A stretch of 64,000 nucleotides of DNA from an uncultured Selenomonadales bacterium. GTDB lineage: Bacteria; Bacillota; Negativicutes; Acidaminococcales; Acidaminococcaceae. This document shows positions 9,428 through 18,919 of this stretch, one piece after another. Within the stretch, counting starts at the first letter, position 1. Every line of letters begins with the position of its first letter. The DNA lies in the NCBI GenBank assembly GCA_900315925.1, contig ONAV01000013.1, forward strand, positions 1 through 64,000, read 5' to 3'. The notes beneath the pieces are model-generated. The model had not been told where the DNA came from, did not search any database, and was given only the letters and a program-made list of their open reading frames with translations. A program made the translations under genes and the position numbers.

Positions 9428-10459
9428 ATGATATTTCCTGCAAATATCTTGGAAAGTATGGTGTACAGTATGGATGTTACGGGCATGCAAGTCCTGGGGG
9501 CGTTATTTACCGCCCTGGTTGTATGCGCAGCGTTGGGACCGGTGATGATCCCGGCGCTTCATAAATTGAAGTTTGGGCAGAGCATTCGTGACGTAGGCCC
9601 GGCCAGTCATATGAAAAAAAGCGGCACGCCGACCATGGGAGGCATCATGATGCTGTGCGGTTTGTTTATCGCGATGCTGGTCTGGAACCGTTTTACGCCG
9701 CTGATCATAATTGCATTTGTGCTGACATTCGGGCATGCGCTGATCGGTTTTCTTGACGATTATATCAAGGTTGTAATGAAGCGGAATCTGGGTCTTACTG
9801 CAAAACAGAAACTGGCCCTGCAAATTGCGCTGGCAATGGCGTATATTTATTATGTGGAGCAGCATGCGGGAGCGTCCGGAACGGATTTATGGATTCCGGG
9901 AACCGCTGTTACGATTCATACGGGCTGGCTTTATTACGTACTTGTGCTGTTGCTTCTGGTGGGAACCACGAATGCGGTAAATCTGACTGACGGATTGGAC
10001 GGACTGGTTTCCAGTGTCAGCATACCGGTTATGCTGACATATTCGTATATAGCCTGGCAGGCAGGCGAAGGGGATCTGTGTCTGTTTGCGGCAGCCGTTT
10101 TGGGAAGCTGTCTGGGCTTTCTCGTCTGGAACCATCATCCTGCCAAAGTGTTTATGGGGGATACCGGATCCCTGGCATTAGGTGGTGCAGTGGCGGCATT
10201 GGCATTGCTGACTCATACAGAGATTCTGTTGGTTATCATTGGCGGCTTATATGTCTGTGAAGCGCTTTCAGTGATAATCCAGGTTGCATATTTCAAGCAT
10301 ACCGGAGGAAGAAGAGTTTTCCGGATGACGCCGATCCATCATCATTTTGAACTGGGCGGCTGGAAAGAAACAAAAGTCGTGGCGGTATTTACCCTGGCCA
10401 GCTGTGTTTTCTGTCTGGCTGGCATAGGGTTATGGTTCTTGGGAAAGGGTGGCATGTAA
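9428..10459 (+). CDS. mraY: Phospho-N-acetylmuramoyl-pentapeptide transferase
   Basis: MraY moves phospho-MurNAc-pentapeptide onto undecaprenyl phosphate, forming lipid I in the inner membrane. The 343-residue protein has about ten hydrophobic helices. It carries the diagnostic HMKKSGTPTMGG, the catalytic FLDDYIKV, NAVNLTDGLDGL, VFMGDTGSLALGG and the histidine motif MTPIHHHFELGGWKE near the C-terminus. ATG 9428 has AGGA in front; in-frame ATGs at 9458 and 9470 are possible alternatives. Confidence 0.97.
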   Translation: MIFPANILESMVYSMDVTGMQVLGALFTALVVCAALGPVMIPALHKLKFGQSIRDVGPASHMKKSGTPTMGGIMMLCGLFIAMLVWNRFTPLIIIAFVLTFGHALIGFLDDYIKVVMKRNLGLTAKQKLALQIALAMAYIYYVEQHAGASGTDLWIPGTAVTIHTGWLYYVLVLLLLVGTTNAVNLTDGLDGLVSSVSIPVMLTYSYIAWQAGEGDLCLFAAAVLGSCLGFLVWNHHPAKVFMGDTGSLALGGAVAALALLTHTEILLVIIGGLYVCEALSVIIQVAYFKHTGGRRVFRMTPIHHHFELGGWKETKVVAVFTLASCVFCLAGIGLWFLGKGGM

Positions 10460-10460
10460 T

Positions 10461-11825
10461 ATGTCCGGAATAGAAAAAGTAATGGTATTTGGCGCCGGCA
10501 TCAGTGGAAAAGGTGCGGCTATGGAACTGGCGGATCAGGGGAAGACCGTTTTCCTGTATGACGATATGCCGAAGGACCTGGAACCCGAACTGACGGAGAT
10601 GCTGGCGCGGAATGGCGGAGGATTTGTCAGCGGCAATATCGAAGAAATCCTTCAACAGGTGCAGCAGATCGTTTTATCACCGGCAGTTCCATATAATCTT
10701 TCTGTTTTGCAGAAAGCACGGGAAAACGGTATCGAGGTAATTGCGGAAATCGAATCGGCTTGGCGTAATTATACAGGGCATATGGTTGCCATTACAGGAA
10801 CCAATGGGAAAACCACAACCACGACGTTGGTTGGAGAAATGCTGAAGACGCTGCCGGTGAAAACTGCGGTTGGCGGAAATATCGGCCTGGCCCTTTCCAG
10901 AGAAGTAAAAGGACTGGATGAGAACAGCTGGGTTGTGGCGGAAGTTTCCAGCTATCAGTTGGAAGGCATTAAAGATTTTCGCCCGGACGTGGCGGCAATC
11001 CTCAATCTGACGCCGGATCATATGGAACGTCATAAGACCATGGAGGAATATGCCCGTTGCAAACGGAATATCTTTGCCAACCAGAATGCAAAACAGATTA
11101 CGATTTTGAACTATGACGATCCGGAAGTCCGTACATGGGGGAAGTATTCGAAAGGTACGTTATGTTATTTCAGCCGTAAGGCGGTTTTACCGGAAGGCGT
11201 TTATATGAAAGACGGCAGTTTTTTCATTAATTGGAAAAATGCTGTGAAAGAAATCTGCCACAAGGATGAACTTCGGATTTTTGGCGCCCACAATGAAGAA
11301 AATGTGCTGGCGGCAATTGCCTGCGGCTTTTTTGCCGGAGTGACCCCGGAAAAAATGCGGGAGACGTTGCTGGGATTTAAGGGCGTAGAACATCGTATCG
11401 AGTATGTGACGACGATTCATGGCGTTCCGTATTACAATGATTCCAAGGCGACCAATACAGATTCCGTGATCAAGGCGTTGGAAGCGTTCCCCAGCGGACA
11501 CATCATTCTGCTGGCCGGAGGGCATGATAAAATGACCCCGTTGGGTCCCATGATGTATCTGATTCGGGAAAAGACAGACCTGTTGATTTTACTGGGCGAG
11601 GCAAAGGAACGGTTTTATCAGGCAGCAACGGCGGCTGGTGTAGAAAATATCATGGTGGTGGAAACGTTTAAAGATGCGGTCGATGCGGCGTATGCTCATG
11701 CAAAAACGCCCCAGGTGGTGCTGTTGTCACCGGCCTGTTCTTCTTTCGATATGTTCCATGATATGGGCGAACGGGGACGCTATTTTAAGAAACTGGTAAT
11801 GGATTTAAAGAAAAACGCTGACTGA
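10461..11825 (+). CDS. murD: UDP-MurNAc-L-alanine:D-glutamate ligase
   Basis: MurD adds D-Glu to UDP-MurNAc-L-Ala. The 454-residue protein starts with a Rossmann-like VMVFGAGISGKGAA and contains the ATP motif AITGTNGKTTTTTL, VVAEVSSYQLE, LNLTPDHMERH, and the C-domain YYNDSKATNTDS and LLSPACSSFDMF. ATG 10461 lies one base after the mraY stop behind GGGTGG. In most dcw clusters ftsW follows; here only a 120-base gap separates it from murG. Confidence 0.97.
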   Translation: MSGIEKVMVFGAGISGKGAAMELADQGKTVFLYDDMPKDLEPELTEMLARNGGGFVSGNIEEILQQVQQIVLSPAVPYNLSVLQKARENGIEVIAEIESAWRNYTGHMVAITGTNGKTTTTTLVGEMLKTLPVKTAVGGNIGLALSREVKGLDENSWVVAEVSSYQLEGIKDFRPDVAAILNLTPDHMERHKTMEEYARCKRNIFANQNAKQITILNYDDPEVRTWGKYSKGTLCYFSRKAVLPEGVYMKDGSFFINWKNAVKEICHKDELRIFGAHNEENVLAAIACGFFAGVTPEKMRETLLGFKGVEHRIEYVTTIHGVPYYNDSKATNTDSVIKALEAFPSGHIILLAGGHDKMTPLGPMMYLIREKTDLLILLGEAKERFYQAATAAGVENIMVVETFKDAVDAAYAHAKTPQVVLLSPACSSFDMFHDMGERGRYFKKLVMDLKKNAD

Positions 11826-11945
11826 CTGTTCTTATTTCAAATGAGTCGTACAGGAATGGACCGGACGACTGCAGGCTTGGTCATCAGTGTTGATTTAAAC
11901 AATACAGACTGCCTTTACAGGCAGCGGAATGGAGACAACTGTCAG

Positions 11946-13058
11946 ATGAAGATTATCGTATCCGGCGGTGGCACCGGTGGACACATCTATCCGGCGCTTA
12001 CCATTGCGGATACTATAAAAAAACTGTATCCGGAAGCGGAAATACGTTTTGTTGGCACGACCCACGGATTGGAAAAGGATTTGGTGCCCCGTGCGGGTTA
12101 TCCTATTGATTTTATTGATGTGCAGGGTTTTAAACGCAGCCTGAGCGCGGACACGTTCCGTTCGGTTTATAAGCTGTTCACCGGGCTGAGGGAGGCAAAA
12201 AAGCTTTTGGATACGCATAAGCCGGACCTGGTTATCGGTACCGGCGGCTATGTTTGCGGCCCAATCGTATTCCTGGCGGCGATGAAGGGGATTCCGGCCT
12301 GTGTGCAGGAACAAAACGCACTGCCGGGTGTGACCAACAAGATTTTATCGTATTTTGTAAAAACGATTTTTCTTGGATATAAGGAAGCGGACAAGTATTT
12401 TAAAGGAAAAGCGCAGAAGATTTTTACGGGCAATCCGATTCGGGAGGAGATTTTAAGCCATACACGCTGGGAAGCATTGCGTTTTTTCCAGCTGGATGTC
12501 CAAAAAAAGACCATCCTGATTACCGGCGGAAGCCTGGGGGCTGCGTCTTTAAACAAAGCGGCGTTTCAGCTGGAAAAGGAACTGTCCGGCAGAGACGATG
12601 TGCAGGTTCTGCATGCTACCGGGAAAAATCATTACGAAGCATATAAAAAGCAAATTGAGGAAGCCGGTGGATTCCAATCGAATATTCGCGTTGCTCCCTA
12701 CTTATACGATATGCCGATGGCGCTGGCGGCGGCTGATCTGGCGGTGTTTCGGGCCGGGGCAATCGGATTGGCGGAACTGACTGCCCGTGGCATCCCTTCT
12801 ATCCTGGTTCCCTTTCCGTATGCAACGGCCAATCACCAGGAATTCAATGCCAGGGCATTGGAAGCAGCCGGTGCAGCGCTGGTGATTTTGGACAGGGAAC
12901 TGAACGGGGATATTCTGCAGGAAAAAGTGGAACGGCTTCTGCAACACGACGAAGAATTACGGCAGATGAGGCTTGCTGCAGGCAGGGCCGGACGGCCTGA
13001 AGCTGCCGTGGATATTGCAAAACAGGCAGTTGCTTTGATTAATACAAAGAAACGCTGA
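11946..13058 (+). CDS. murG: Lipid II synthase (UDP-GlcNAc:lipid I GlcNAc transferase)
   Basis: MurG is a GT28-family transferase that converts lipid I to lipid II on the cytoplasmic membrane face. The 370-residue protein begins with MKIIVSGGGTGGHIYPAL. It contains GTGGYVCGP, EQNALPG, the second glycine loop TGGSLGA, and the C-terminal donor motif FRAGAIGLAELTARGIPSILVPFPYATANHQ. ATG 11946 is chosen because it starts the conserved glycine loop; an upstream in-frame ATG (11841) would add an unconserved 35-residue stretch. The usual 'SRAGA' has F in place of S here. Confidence 0.97.
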   Translation: MKIIVSGGGTGGHIYPALTIADTIKKLYPEAEIRFVGTTHGLEKDLVPRAGYPIDFIDVQGFKRSLSADTFRSVYKLFTGLREAKKLLDTHKPDLVIGTGGYVCGPIVFLAAMKGIPACVQEQNALPGVTNKILSYFVKTIFLGYKEADKYFKGKAQKIFTGNPIREEILSHTRWEALRFFQLDVQKKTILITGGSLGAASLNKAAFQLEKELSGRDDVQVLHATGKNHYEAYKKQIEEAGGFQSNIRVAPYLYDMPMALAAADLAVFRAGAIGLAELTARGIPSILVPFPYATANHQEFNARALEAAGAALVILDRELNGDILQEKVERLLQHDEELRQMRLAAGRAGRPEAAVDIAKQAVALINTKKR

Positions 13059-13112
13059 TTACGCACAGAGATCTTAATTGGCGGTTCCAAAATGAAGGCG
13101 GAGGTAAAGCAG

Positions 13113-14498
13113 ATGTTGGACAAGTACAGACATATCCACTTTATCGGTATCGGAGGAGCCGGGATGAGCGCATTAGCCTATGTGCTGGTGAAACGAGGCT
13201 ATGATGTGACAGGCTCTGACCTGCAGGCCGGCCATATGGCATATGAGCTGGCAGAGGCAGGCGCTTTGGTTTATATGGGGCATGACGAATGCCAGATAGA
13301 AGGGGCGGAAGCGGTCGTTGTTTCCACGGCGATTCCGAAGACGAATCCGGAACTGGTGGCGGCCCGTGCAAAGAATATTCCTGTTTTGCATCGCAGTGAT
13401 GTGCTGATGGCGCTTCTGAACGGAACCGGAACGAAAGGGGTTGCTGTGGCAGGGGCGCATGGCAAGACGACGACCAGCGCTATGATCGGTGTAATTGCAG
13501 CGGAAGCCGGTATAGATCCCACGGTCGTAATCGGCGGCGATGTAGCGGCATTGGGCGGTAATGCGCGCAATGGGGCAAGCGAATGGGTCGTGGCGGAAGC
13601 GGATGAAAGCGATGGCTCTTTCTTAAAATTTTTACCTTTTATTCCTGTCATTACCAATATTGAAGACGATCATCTGGACCACTACGGGACGGAAGAAAAC
13701 ATTTACCAGGCCTTCAAAGAATATCTTTCCCATATGAAAGAGGGCGGAACTGCCGTGTTGTGCCTGGATAACGCAAAGGTGCGCCGCCTGTCGGAAGAAA
13801 CGGAGCGTGATTATGTTACCTACGGACTTACGGAAGATTGCGATTATTATGCGAAAGATATCTGTTACAGCGTAGACGGTACAGACTATGACGTGTATAA
13901 CAACGGCAAAAAGTTAGCCTCCGTGCATCTCATTGTGCCCGGTCGGCATAATGTGTTAAATTCGCTGGGGGCATTTGCGGCCTCTGTGCTGATGGGGATT
14001 TCCCCGGAAACGATTGTAGGCGCGCTGGCGAAATTTTCCGGTGCCAAGCGTCGCTTTGAAACCAAAGGGAAAGAAAACGGAATCTGGGTCGTTGACGATT
14101 ACGCCCATCATCCTACGGAAATCGGCGCCACGCTGCAGGCTGCGAAGGAAACCGGGGCCAAACGGATTGTGTGTGTATTCCAGCCCCACAGGTACACCCG
14201 CACAAAACTGCTGTATGAAGAATTCTGTAAATGCTTCGGTAACTGTGACAAGCTTATCCTTACGCACATTTATTCTGCCGGCGAGGATCCGATACCCGGT
14301 GTCAGCGGGAAAAATCTTGCGGAATCGATAAAGGTCACAACCGGGAAAGATGTAACGTATATTGACAGCTTTGCACGGCTGGAAGAGTATCTGTTCAAAA
14401 ACTGCAAACCGGGCGATCTGGTTATCACCATGGGGGCCGGCGATGTGTTCCGGATTGGGGAAGAACTGGTAAAAGAATTTCGGCAAATTGAAAAATAG
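13113..14498 (+). CDS. murC: UDP-N-acetylmuramate:L-alanine ligase
   Basis: MurC makes UDP-MurNAc-L-Ala, the first peptide step. The 461-residue protein carries the N-terminal HFIGIGGAGMSALA, the ATP site AVAGAHGKTTTSAM, EADESDGSFL, NIEDDHLDHYG and the C-domain VDDYAHHPTEI followed by FQPHRYTRT. ATG 13113 has an ideal GGAGGTAAAGCAG in front; the in-frame ATG 13092 lacks one. murB normally stands next to murC but is absent here; ddl follows after 14 bases. Confidence 0.97.
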   Translation: MLDKYRHIHFIGIGGAGMSALAYVLVKRGYDVTGSDLQAGHMAYELAEAGALVYMGHDECQIEGAEAVVVSTAIPKTNPELVAARAKNIPVLHRSDVLMALLNGTGTKGVAVAGAHGKTTTSAMIGVIAAEAGIDPTVVIGGDVAALGGNARNGASEWVVAEADESDGSFLKFLPFIPVITNIEDDHLDHYGTEENIYQAFKEYLSHMKEGGTAVLCLDNAKVRRLSEETERDYVTYGLTEDCDYYAKDICYSVDGTDYDVYNNGKKLASVHLIVPGRHNVLNSLGAFAASVLMGISPETIVGALAKFSGAKRRFETKGKENGIWVVDDYAHHPTEIGATLQAAKETGAKRIVCVFQPHRYTRTKLLYEEFCKCFGNCDKLILTHIYSAGEDPIPGVSGKNLAESIKVTTGKDVTYIDSFARLEEYLFKNCKPGDLVITMGAGDVFRIGEELVKEFRQIEK

Positions 14499-14512
14499 AA
14501 TGGGGAAATACT

Positions 14513-15454
14513 ATGGATAAAGACATTACGGTAGCCGTCGTTATGGGCGGGCCTTCAGCGGAAGAGCAGATATCACTGTCCACGGGGCATGCTATGGCAG
14601 AAGCATTACGCGGCAAAGGGCATCAGGTAAAGGAGATTCGGCTGGTACCGCATAATTTTTTCGAACAGGTAAAGGAAAGCGGTGCGGACGTGGTGGTAAT
14701 TGCCGTACACGGTTTATATGGCGAGGACGGAAGACTGCAGAGTGCGCTGGAGATGATGGGGATTCCCTATACAGGCTCCGGAGTGCTGGCCAGTTCTCTC
14801 AGCATGAATAAACTGGCTGCTAAACGGGTATTCCTTGGAAGCGGTATTCCTACTCCGGATTATATTTTTCTCCATCGCAGGAACCGCGGAAAGCAGGATA
14901 TGATCAAGGCAATCACGGAAAAATTCTCTCTGCCTGTTGTTGTTAAACCGGTATCCCAGGGCAGTTCTCTGGGTGTTACCATTGAAAAAGACGTTTCCGG
15001 ACTTCAAAAAGCTCTGGATGAAGCGTTCCGATATGATGAAGAAGTGCTGGTGGAGCAGTATATTGCAGGACAGGAAACCTCTGTGTGCATGATCCGCCGG
15101 AAAGACGGAACGGTTAAAGTCTGGCCGGTTGTGCTGATTCATCCTCATGCCGAGTGGTACGATTTCAATGCCAAATATTCGGTGGGCGGCGTGGAACATC
15201 TTGTACCGGCGCCGTTGCCGGAAGAAATAATACAGAAGCTGAAAGATATTTCTGTCAATGCTTATGAGGTACTGGGCTGTTCTGGTGTAGCCCGTACAGA
15301 CTGCATGATCGACAAGGATGGAAACTGTTATGTGCTGGAGATGAATACAGTTCCCGGTATGACGCCTACCAGTCTGGTACCGGATGCGGCAAGGGCGGAT
15401 GGCACGGACTTTGGCGAGTTGTGTGAAATGATATTGGAAACAGCGCATTTGTAA
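14513..15454 (+). CDS. ddl: D-alanine:D-alanine ligase, Y-type
   Basis: This ATP-grasp enzyme makes the D-Ala-D-Ala dipeptide used by MurF. The 313-residue protein has VVMGGPSAEEQISL (catalytic Glu), HGLYGEDGRLQ, PYTGSGVLASSLSMNK, VVKPVSQGSSLGV (the serine of the triad), and the C-terminal EMNTVPGMTPTSLVP. The omega-loop reads YDFNAKY: the tyrosine equivalent to E. coli DdlB Tyr216 is present, predicting D-Ala-D-Ala rather than D-Ala-D-Lac. It sits between murC and ftsQ as in many Firmicutes. Confidence 0.97.
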   Translation: MDKDITVAVVMGGPSAEEQISLSTGHAMAEALRGKGHQVKEIRLVPHNFFEQVKESGADVVVIAVHGLYGEDGRLQSALEMMGIPYTGSGVLASSLSMNKLAAKRVFLGSGIPTPDYIFLHRRNRGKQDMIKAITEKFSLPVVVKPVSQGSSLGVTIEKDVSGLQKALDEAFRYDEEVLVEQYIAGQETSVCMIRRKDGTVKVWPVVLIHPHAEWYDFNAKYSVGGVEHLVPAPLPEEIIQKLKDISVNAYEVLGCSGVARTDCMIDKDGNCYVLEMNTVPGMTPTSLVPDAARADGTDFGELCEMILETAHL

Positions 15455-15469
15455 GGAAATGTTGGTCAA

Positions 15470-16240
15470 ATGAGTTCTTCTCATGAAAAATTGCAGGAAG
15501 ACCGCCGCCGCAGACGGCTGGACAATATAATATGGCTTTTGGGGCTCCTTATTTTTGCCGTTGCTGCAGTGGCAGGCTGGAATCATATACACCGGCCTGA
15601 CTTTGCATTTGGCGATATTGTGATTCATGGAAGCAAGCAGTTTACCCGGGGAAAAATCCTGCAGATGGCTGGATCCGGGGAGCCGGTTAATTTGTTTCGG
15701 GTCTCAAAGAGTAAAATTGTAACGGCACTGCAGGGGGATGTCAGAGTAGAGAGCGCGGAAGCGCATTATGATTTTCCTTCCACTCTGAATGTTTATATCA
15801 AAGAGCGCCAGCCCGTTCTATACGTGGTAACGGATTACGGCAATTATGCCAAAGTGGATAAGACGGCGCTGGTCATGGATATGACAGATGGAATCAGGGA
15901 TGCTTCGATTCCCCGTCTGGCCGGCGTTGCCTGCGGCAATGCCTTTATCGGAGATACCCTGCAGAATGACACGATCCGGGAAGTGTTACAGTTTTTGGAT
16001 AAACTGAAGCCGGACGCAAAAGAACAGATTGCAGACCTGAGCGTAGATGCGGAAAACAAACTGATTATCCATATGCGGTACGGCTTTCCGGTGATTTTAG
16101 GGCCTGTGAACGAACTGGCCGGGAAAGCGGAACTGTTCATGACAGTATTTAATGAGATAAAAGGGAAAAAAGTGCAGGTTGAATATATGGATCTTCAATA
16201 CACCAAGCCCTTCGTCCGTTTGAAAAATCTGGAACGGTAA
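15470..16240 (+). CDS. ftsQ: Cell division protein FtsQ/DivIB
   Basis: FtsQ is a bitopic septal protein that links early and late divisome parts. The 256-residue product has a basic cytoplasmic tail (KLQEDRRRRRLD), one membrane helix (~19-40), a POTRA domain (FGDIVIHGSKQFTRGKILQMAG...NLFRVSKSKI) and the beta domain with VYIKERQPVLYV and a C-terminal MDLQYTKPFVRL. It is 15 bases downstream of ddl, within the same run of genes. Confidence 0.93.
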   Translation: MSSSHEKLQEDRRRRRLDNIIWLLGLLIFAVAAVAGWNHIHRPDFAFGDIVIHGSKQFTRGKILQMAGSGEPVNLFRVSKSKIVTALQGDVRVESAEAHYDFPSTLNVYIKERQPVLYVVTDYGNYAKVDKTALVMDMTDGIRDASIPRLAGVACGNAFIGDTLQNDTIREVLQFLDKLKPDAKEQIADLSVDAENKLIIHMRYGFPVILGPVNELAGKAELFMTVFNEIKGKKVQVEYMDLQYTKPFVRLKNLER

Positions 16241-16345
16241 AGAAAAATACTGTAAATGTTGACAGGTTTGTAGTATAATATAGCGGAAGTAAACTGCAAT
16301 GATGCCTGGCGTCTGCACAGGCTTGCAGAAAAGAGGATATTACAG

Positions 16346-17188
16346 ATGATAACAGCAATCAATAAACATACCAGAATATTAATTTTTCTGGTATGTATTA
16401 TTTTGGGATTTATGATCACGATGCAGCTGAAGTCTCATAACCAGTACCAGAACCTGGCGGTGCAGCGCGCAGAAGATCTGACGGTTCGGCTGAAAGAGGT
16501 ACAGGAAGACCGGGACAAGCTGGTCAAAGAACTGGATGAGTACCGGGCAGGCCGTATCTCGGGCGCGGCAAAAAAAGAAATGGACGCACTGAAGGCCCGG
16601 GCCGGTGAAACCGAAATGGAAGGGAAGGGGATTGTTTTTACCCTTGACGACAGCAAACAGGCTGCCAAGGCAGGGGAGAACAAGAATCTTTACATCATTC
16701 ACGATGATGATCTGCTGCGCGTAGTCAATGAACTGCGTTCTGCCGGTGCGGAGGCAATTTCCCTGAATGGCCAGCGACTCATCGGTTCCAGTGAAATTCG
16801 CTGTGTCGGTCCTACGGTCCTTGTTAATGAAAGAAGGCTGGCAGCGCCTTTTGTGATTTCAGCGATCGGGAATCCCCAGACGCTGGAGAGTTCCCTGAAG
16901 CTCCGGGGCGGCGTAATTGAAAACTTTAAATTCTGGGGCATTAAGGCCGATATTGTACAGTCAGATAAAGTCAGGATTCCTGCTTTTAAGGGAAAACGTA
17001 CTTTTGAGTTCGCGAAAATGGTAACCGAAGAAGAGAAGAAGGAAGATAATAAAGAATCCGTGCAAGCTGCTGAAAATAAAAAGGAAACTGCCGGAAAAAC
17101 GCAAGCGCAGGATAACAAAGTAACTGCGGATGCAGGTAAGGAACAGCCGGCAGACCGGCAGAATAATGCCGGAGGTGGCGCTCAATGA
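16346..17188 (+). CDS. DUF881 family protein
   Basis: The 280-residue protein has one N-terminal membrane helix (~10-26), a coiled coil (~35-85) and the DUF881 core: GIVFTLDD, NLYIIHDDDLLRVVNELRSAGAEAISLNGQRL, and a C-terminal beta region. It ends in about 60 low-complexity, charged residues rich in Lys, Glu, Gln and Ala. DUF881 genes usually lie between ftsQ and ftsZ beside sbp, as here. A division or envelope role is inferred from this context only. ATG 16346 follows AGAGGATATTACAG. Confidence 0.9.
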   Translation: MITAINKHTRILIFLVCIILGFMITMQLKSHNQYQNLAVQRAEDLTVRLKEVQEDRDKLVKELDEYRAGRISGAAKKEMDALKARAGETEMEGKGIVFTLDDSKQAAKAGENKNLYIIHDDDLLRVVNELRSAGAEAISLNGQRLIGSSEIRCVGPTVLVNERRLAAPFVISAIGNPQTLESSLKLRGGVIENFKFWGIKADIVQSDKVRIPAFKGKRTFEFAKMVTEEEKKEDNKESVQAAENKKETAGKTQAQDNKVTADAGKEQPADRQNNAGGGAQ

Positions 17189-17514
17189 TCTATGCAATAA
17201 TCGGTCTGGTCTTCGGTATTATCGGCGGCATTCTGACTCCGGGGTTTGTGCCTAAAGTGTATGCACCGTATTTTTCTGTGGCGCTGATGGCGGGTCTGGA
17301 TACCGCCTTCGGGGGATTACGCGCGGCGATGGAGGGAGACTACGATAACGTGGTGTTCCTGTCAGGCTTTCTTGTTAATATTATGTTGTCTGTTTTTTTC
17401 TGCTATGCGGGCATCATGATGGATATCGATTTTTATATGGTTGTCATCCTGGTATTGGGCATGCGTATCTTTAATAATCTGGCTATTATCCGGCGGCTGT
17501 ATCTGAAGAAATAA
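17185..17514 (+). CDS. sbp: Small basic protein Sbp (DUF1290), membrane protein
   Basis: The 109-residue integral membrane protein has three hydrophobic helices. It carries the conserved GGILTPGFVPKVYAPYFSVALMAGLDTAFGGLRA motif typical of DUF1290/Sbp, with a basic C-terminus (RRLYLKK). Its start overlaps the DUF881 stop by four bases, so it is translationally coupled. Its exact function is unknown. Confidence 0.93.
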   Translation: MIYAIIGLVFGIIGGILTPGFVPKVYAPYFSVALMAGLDTAFGGLRAAMEGDYDNVVFLSGFLVNIMLSVFFCYAGIMMDIDFYMVVILVLGMRIFNNLAIIRRLYLKK

Positions 17515-17548
17515 TTGTGAACTTTTTTGTTAATCTGCCGGAATGTAC

Positions 17549-17577
17549 TTTTTTATTTTTGCATAGAATGTTATAAT
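17549..17577 (+). promoter_or_regulatory. Candidate ftsZ promoter
   Basis: A perfect TATAAT (17572-17577) lies 38 bases before the ftsZ start, with a weak T-rich -35 region 17 bases upstream. This suggests ftsZ can be transcribed separately from the rest of the cluster. Confidence 0.45.
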
Positions 17578-17615
17578 AACAATAGGTAGTATTATAAAGC
17601 AGGGGGAAACCGAAT

Positions 17616-18818
17616 ATGTTTGAAGATATTTTGAATAGTCCGGATAGTTCCGGAATTGTTCCTGAGACGTTGGCAAAGATTAAAGTTGTTGGTGTAGGCG
17701 GCGGCGGCAACAATGCCGTAAACCGCATGATCGTTGCCGGCTTGCAGGGCGTGGATTTTATTTCGGTGAACTGTGATGCGCAGGCTCTGTTGCTTTCCAA
17801 AGCGCAGAACCGCATTCAGATTGGTGAAAAACTGACCAAAGGATTAGGCGCCGGCGCCAATCCCGAGATTGGACAAAAAGCGGCGGAAGAATCCAGAGAA
17901 ATTATAATCGAGCAGCTGCGGGGCGCCGATATGGTCTTTGTAACCGCAGGCATGGGCGGCGGTACAGGAACCGGTGCAGCTCCCATCGTTGCAGAATGTG
18001 CCCGGGAGGCTGGCGCGCTGACTGTTGGTGTAGTTACCAAACCGTTTTCTTTTGAAGGAAAGCGCCGGATGAATCAGGCGGAAGCCGGTATTGTTACGTT
18101 AAAGGAACGCGTTGATACACTGATCACCATTCCCAATGACCGTTTGTTACAGGTGATCGATCGCAGGACCAGTATGATAGATGCATTCCGTATTGCGGAT
18201 GATGTATTGCGTCAGGGCGTTCAGGGTATTTCCGATTTAATTTCCGTGCCCGGCCTGATCAACGCTGACTTTGCGGATGTTAAGACGATTATGTCCAACG
18301 CAGGTTCCGCTTTGATGGGTATTGGTACCGCCACAGGCGACAACGGTGCAGTGGCTGCAGCGGAAGCGGCAATCAAGAGCCCGTTACTGGAAGCTTCCAT
18401 TGAAGGCGCAAGGGGCGTACTGTTCAACATTACCGGTGGTAAGGACCTGTCTCTGTTTGATGTTACGGAAGCTTCCAACATCATTACAGAAGCCGTGGAT
18501 CCGGATGCCAATATTATCTTTGGCGCGGTTATCGACGAAAAACTGGATGACGAAATCCGCGTGACCGTTATCGCTACCGGCTTTAACGGAAAAAATCCGG
18601 CTTTATATCCGGAAAAAACCGGACAGTCTACAATTAAGACTCCCGGATGGAACACTCCTCGTCAGCGCGGCGGTGCAACGGAAGTTAAAGCGAACCCTCC
18701 TAAACAACAGGCTGTTGCTGATGCTCCGGCAAAAGAGGAACCGTCCCACGGCAGTATTATTACTGGATTTCCCAAAGATACCGGAAATGATATCCCACCC
18801 TGGATGCAGGGCCGTTGA
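17616..18818 (+). CDS. ftsZ: Cell division GTPase FtsZ
   Basis: FtsZ polymerises into the cytokinetic ring. The 400-residue protein shows [15 protein letters not shown], the tubulin signature [12 protein letters not shown] (~110), the T7 loop [13 protein letters not shown] and NVGSAL-like [12 protein letters not shown] variable acidic/proline linker follows, and a short C-terminal tail ([11 protein letters not shown]) corresponds to the FtsA/SepF-binding peptide. sepF is present downstream at 48187 while ftsA is not in the window, so SepF may be the main membrane tether. Confidence 0.98.
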   Translation: MFEDILNSPDSSGIVPETLAKIKVVGVGGGGNNAVNRMIVAGLQGVDFISVNCDAQALLLSKAQNRIQIGEKLTKGLGAGANPEIGQKAAEESREIIIEQLRGADMVFVTAGMGGGTGTGAAPIVAECAREAGALTVGVVTKPFSFEGKRRMNQAEAGIVTLKERVDTLITIPNDRLLQVIDRRTSMIDAFRIADDVLRQGVQGISDLISVPGLINADFADVKTIMSNAGSALMGIGTATGDNGAVAAAEAAIKSPLLEASIEGARGVLFNITGGKDLSLFDVTEASNIITEAVDPDANIIFGAVIDEKLDDEIRVTVIATGFNGKNPALYPEKTGQSTIKTPGWNTPRQRGGATEVKANPPKQQAVADAPAKEEPSHGSIITGFPKDTGNDIPPWMQGR

Positions 18819-18836
18819 TTGATTTCATAAAACGAT

Positions 18837-18863
18837 GCGGCAGTGAGAAACTGCCGCTTTGTT
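18837..18863 (+). terminator. Terminator after ftsZ
   Basis: GCGGCAG (18837-18843) pairs with CTGCCGC (18851-18857) around loop TGAGAAA, followed by TTTGTTAT. This marks the end of the dcw cluster. Confidence 0.8.
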
Positions 18864-18919
18864 ATATCTGTTACTGACGTTGTTCTGTTGTTTTCTGTGG
18901 ATGAAAGGAATGTGTACTT

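Noticed and set aside
13041-13060. AAACGCTGATT at the end of murG, similar to the family 1 terminus
   Set aside because: Only eleven bases match, and the stretch encodes the last murG codons and stop; no second end is nearby. Similar AACGCTGA ends at murD and recJ are also taken as chance.
14513-15454. D-Ala-D-Lac ligase (intrinsic vancomycin resistance)
   Set aside because: The residue equivalent to E. coli DdlB Tyr216 is tyrosine (AKY), so D-Ala-D-Ala specificity is expected.
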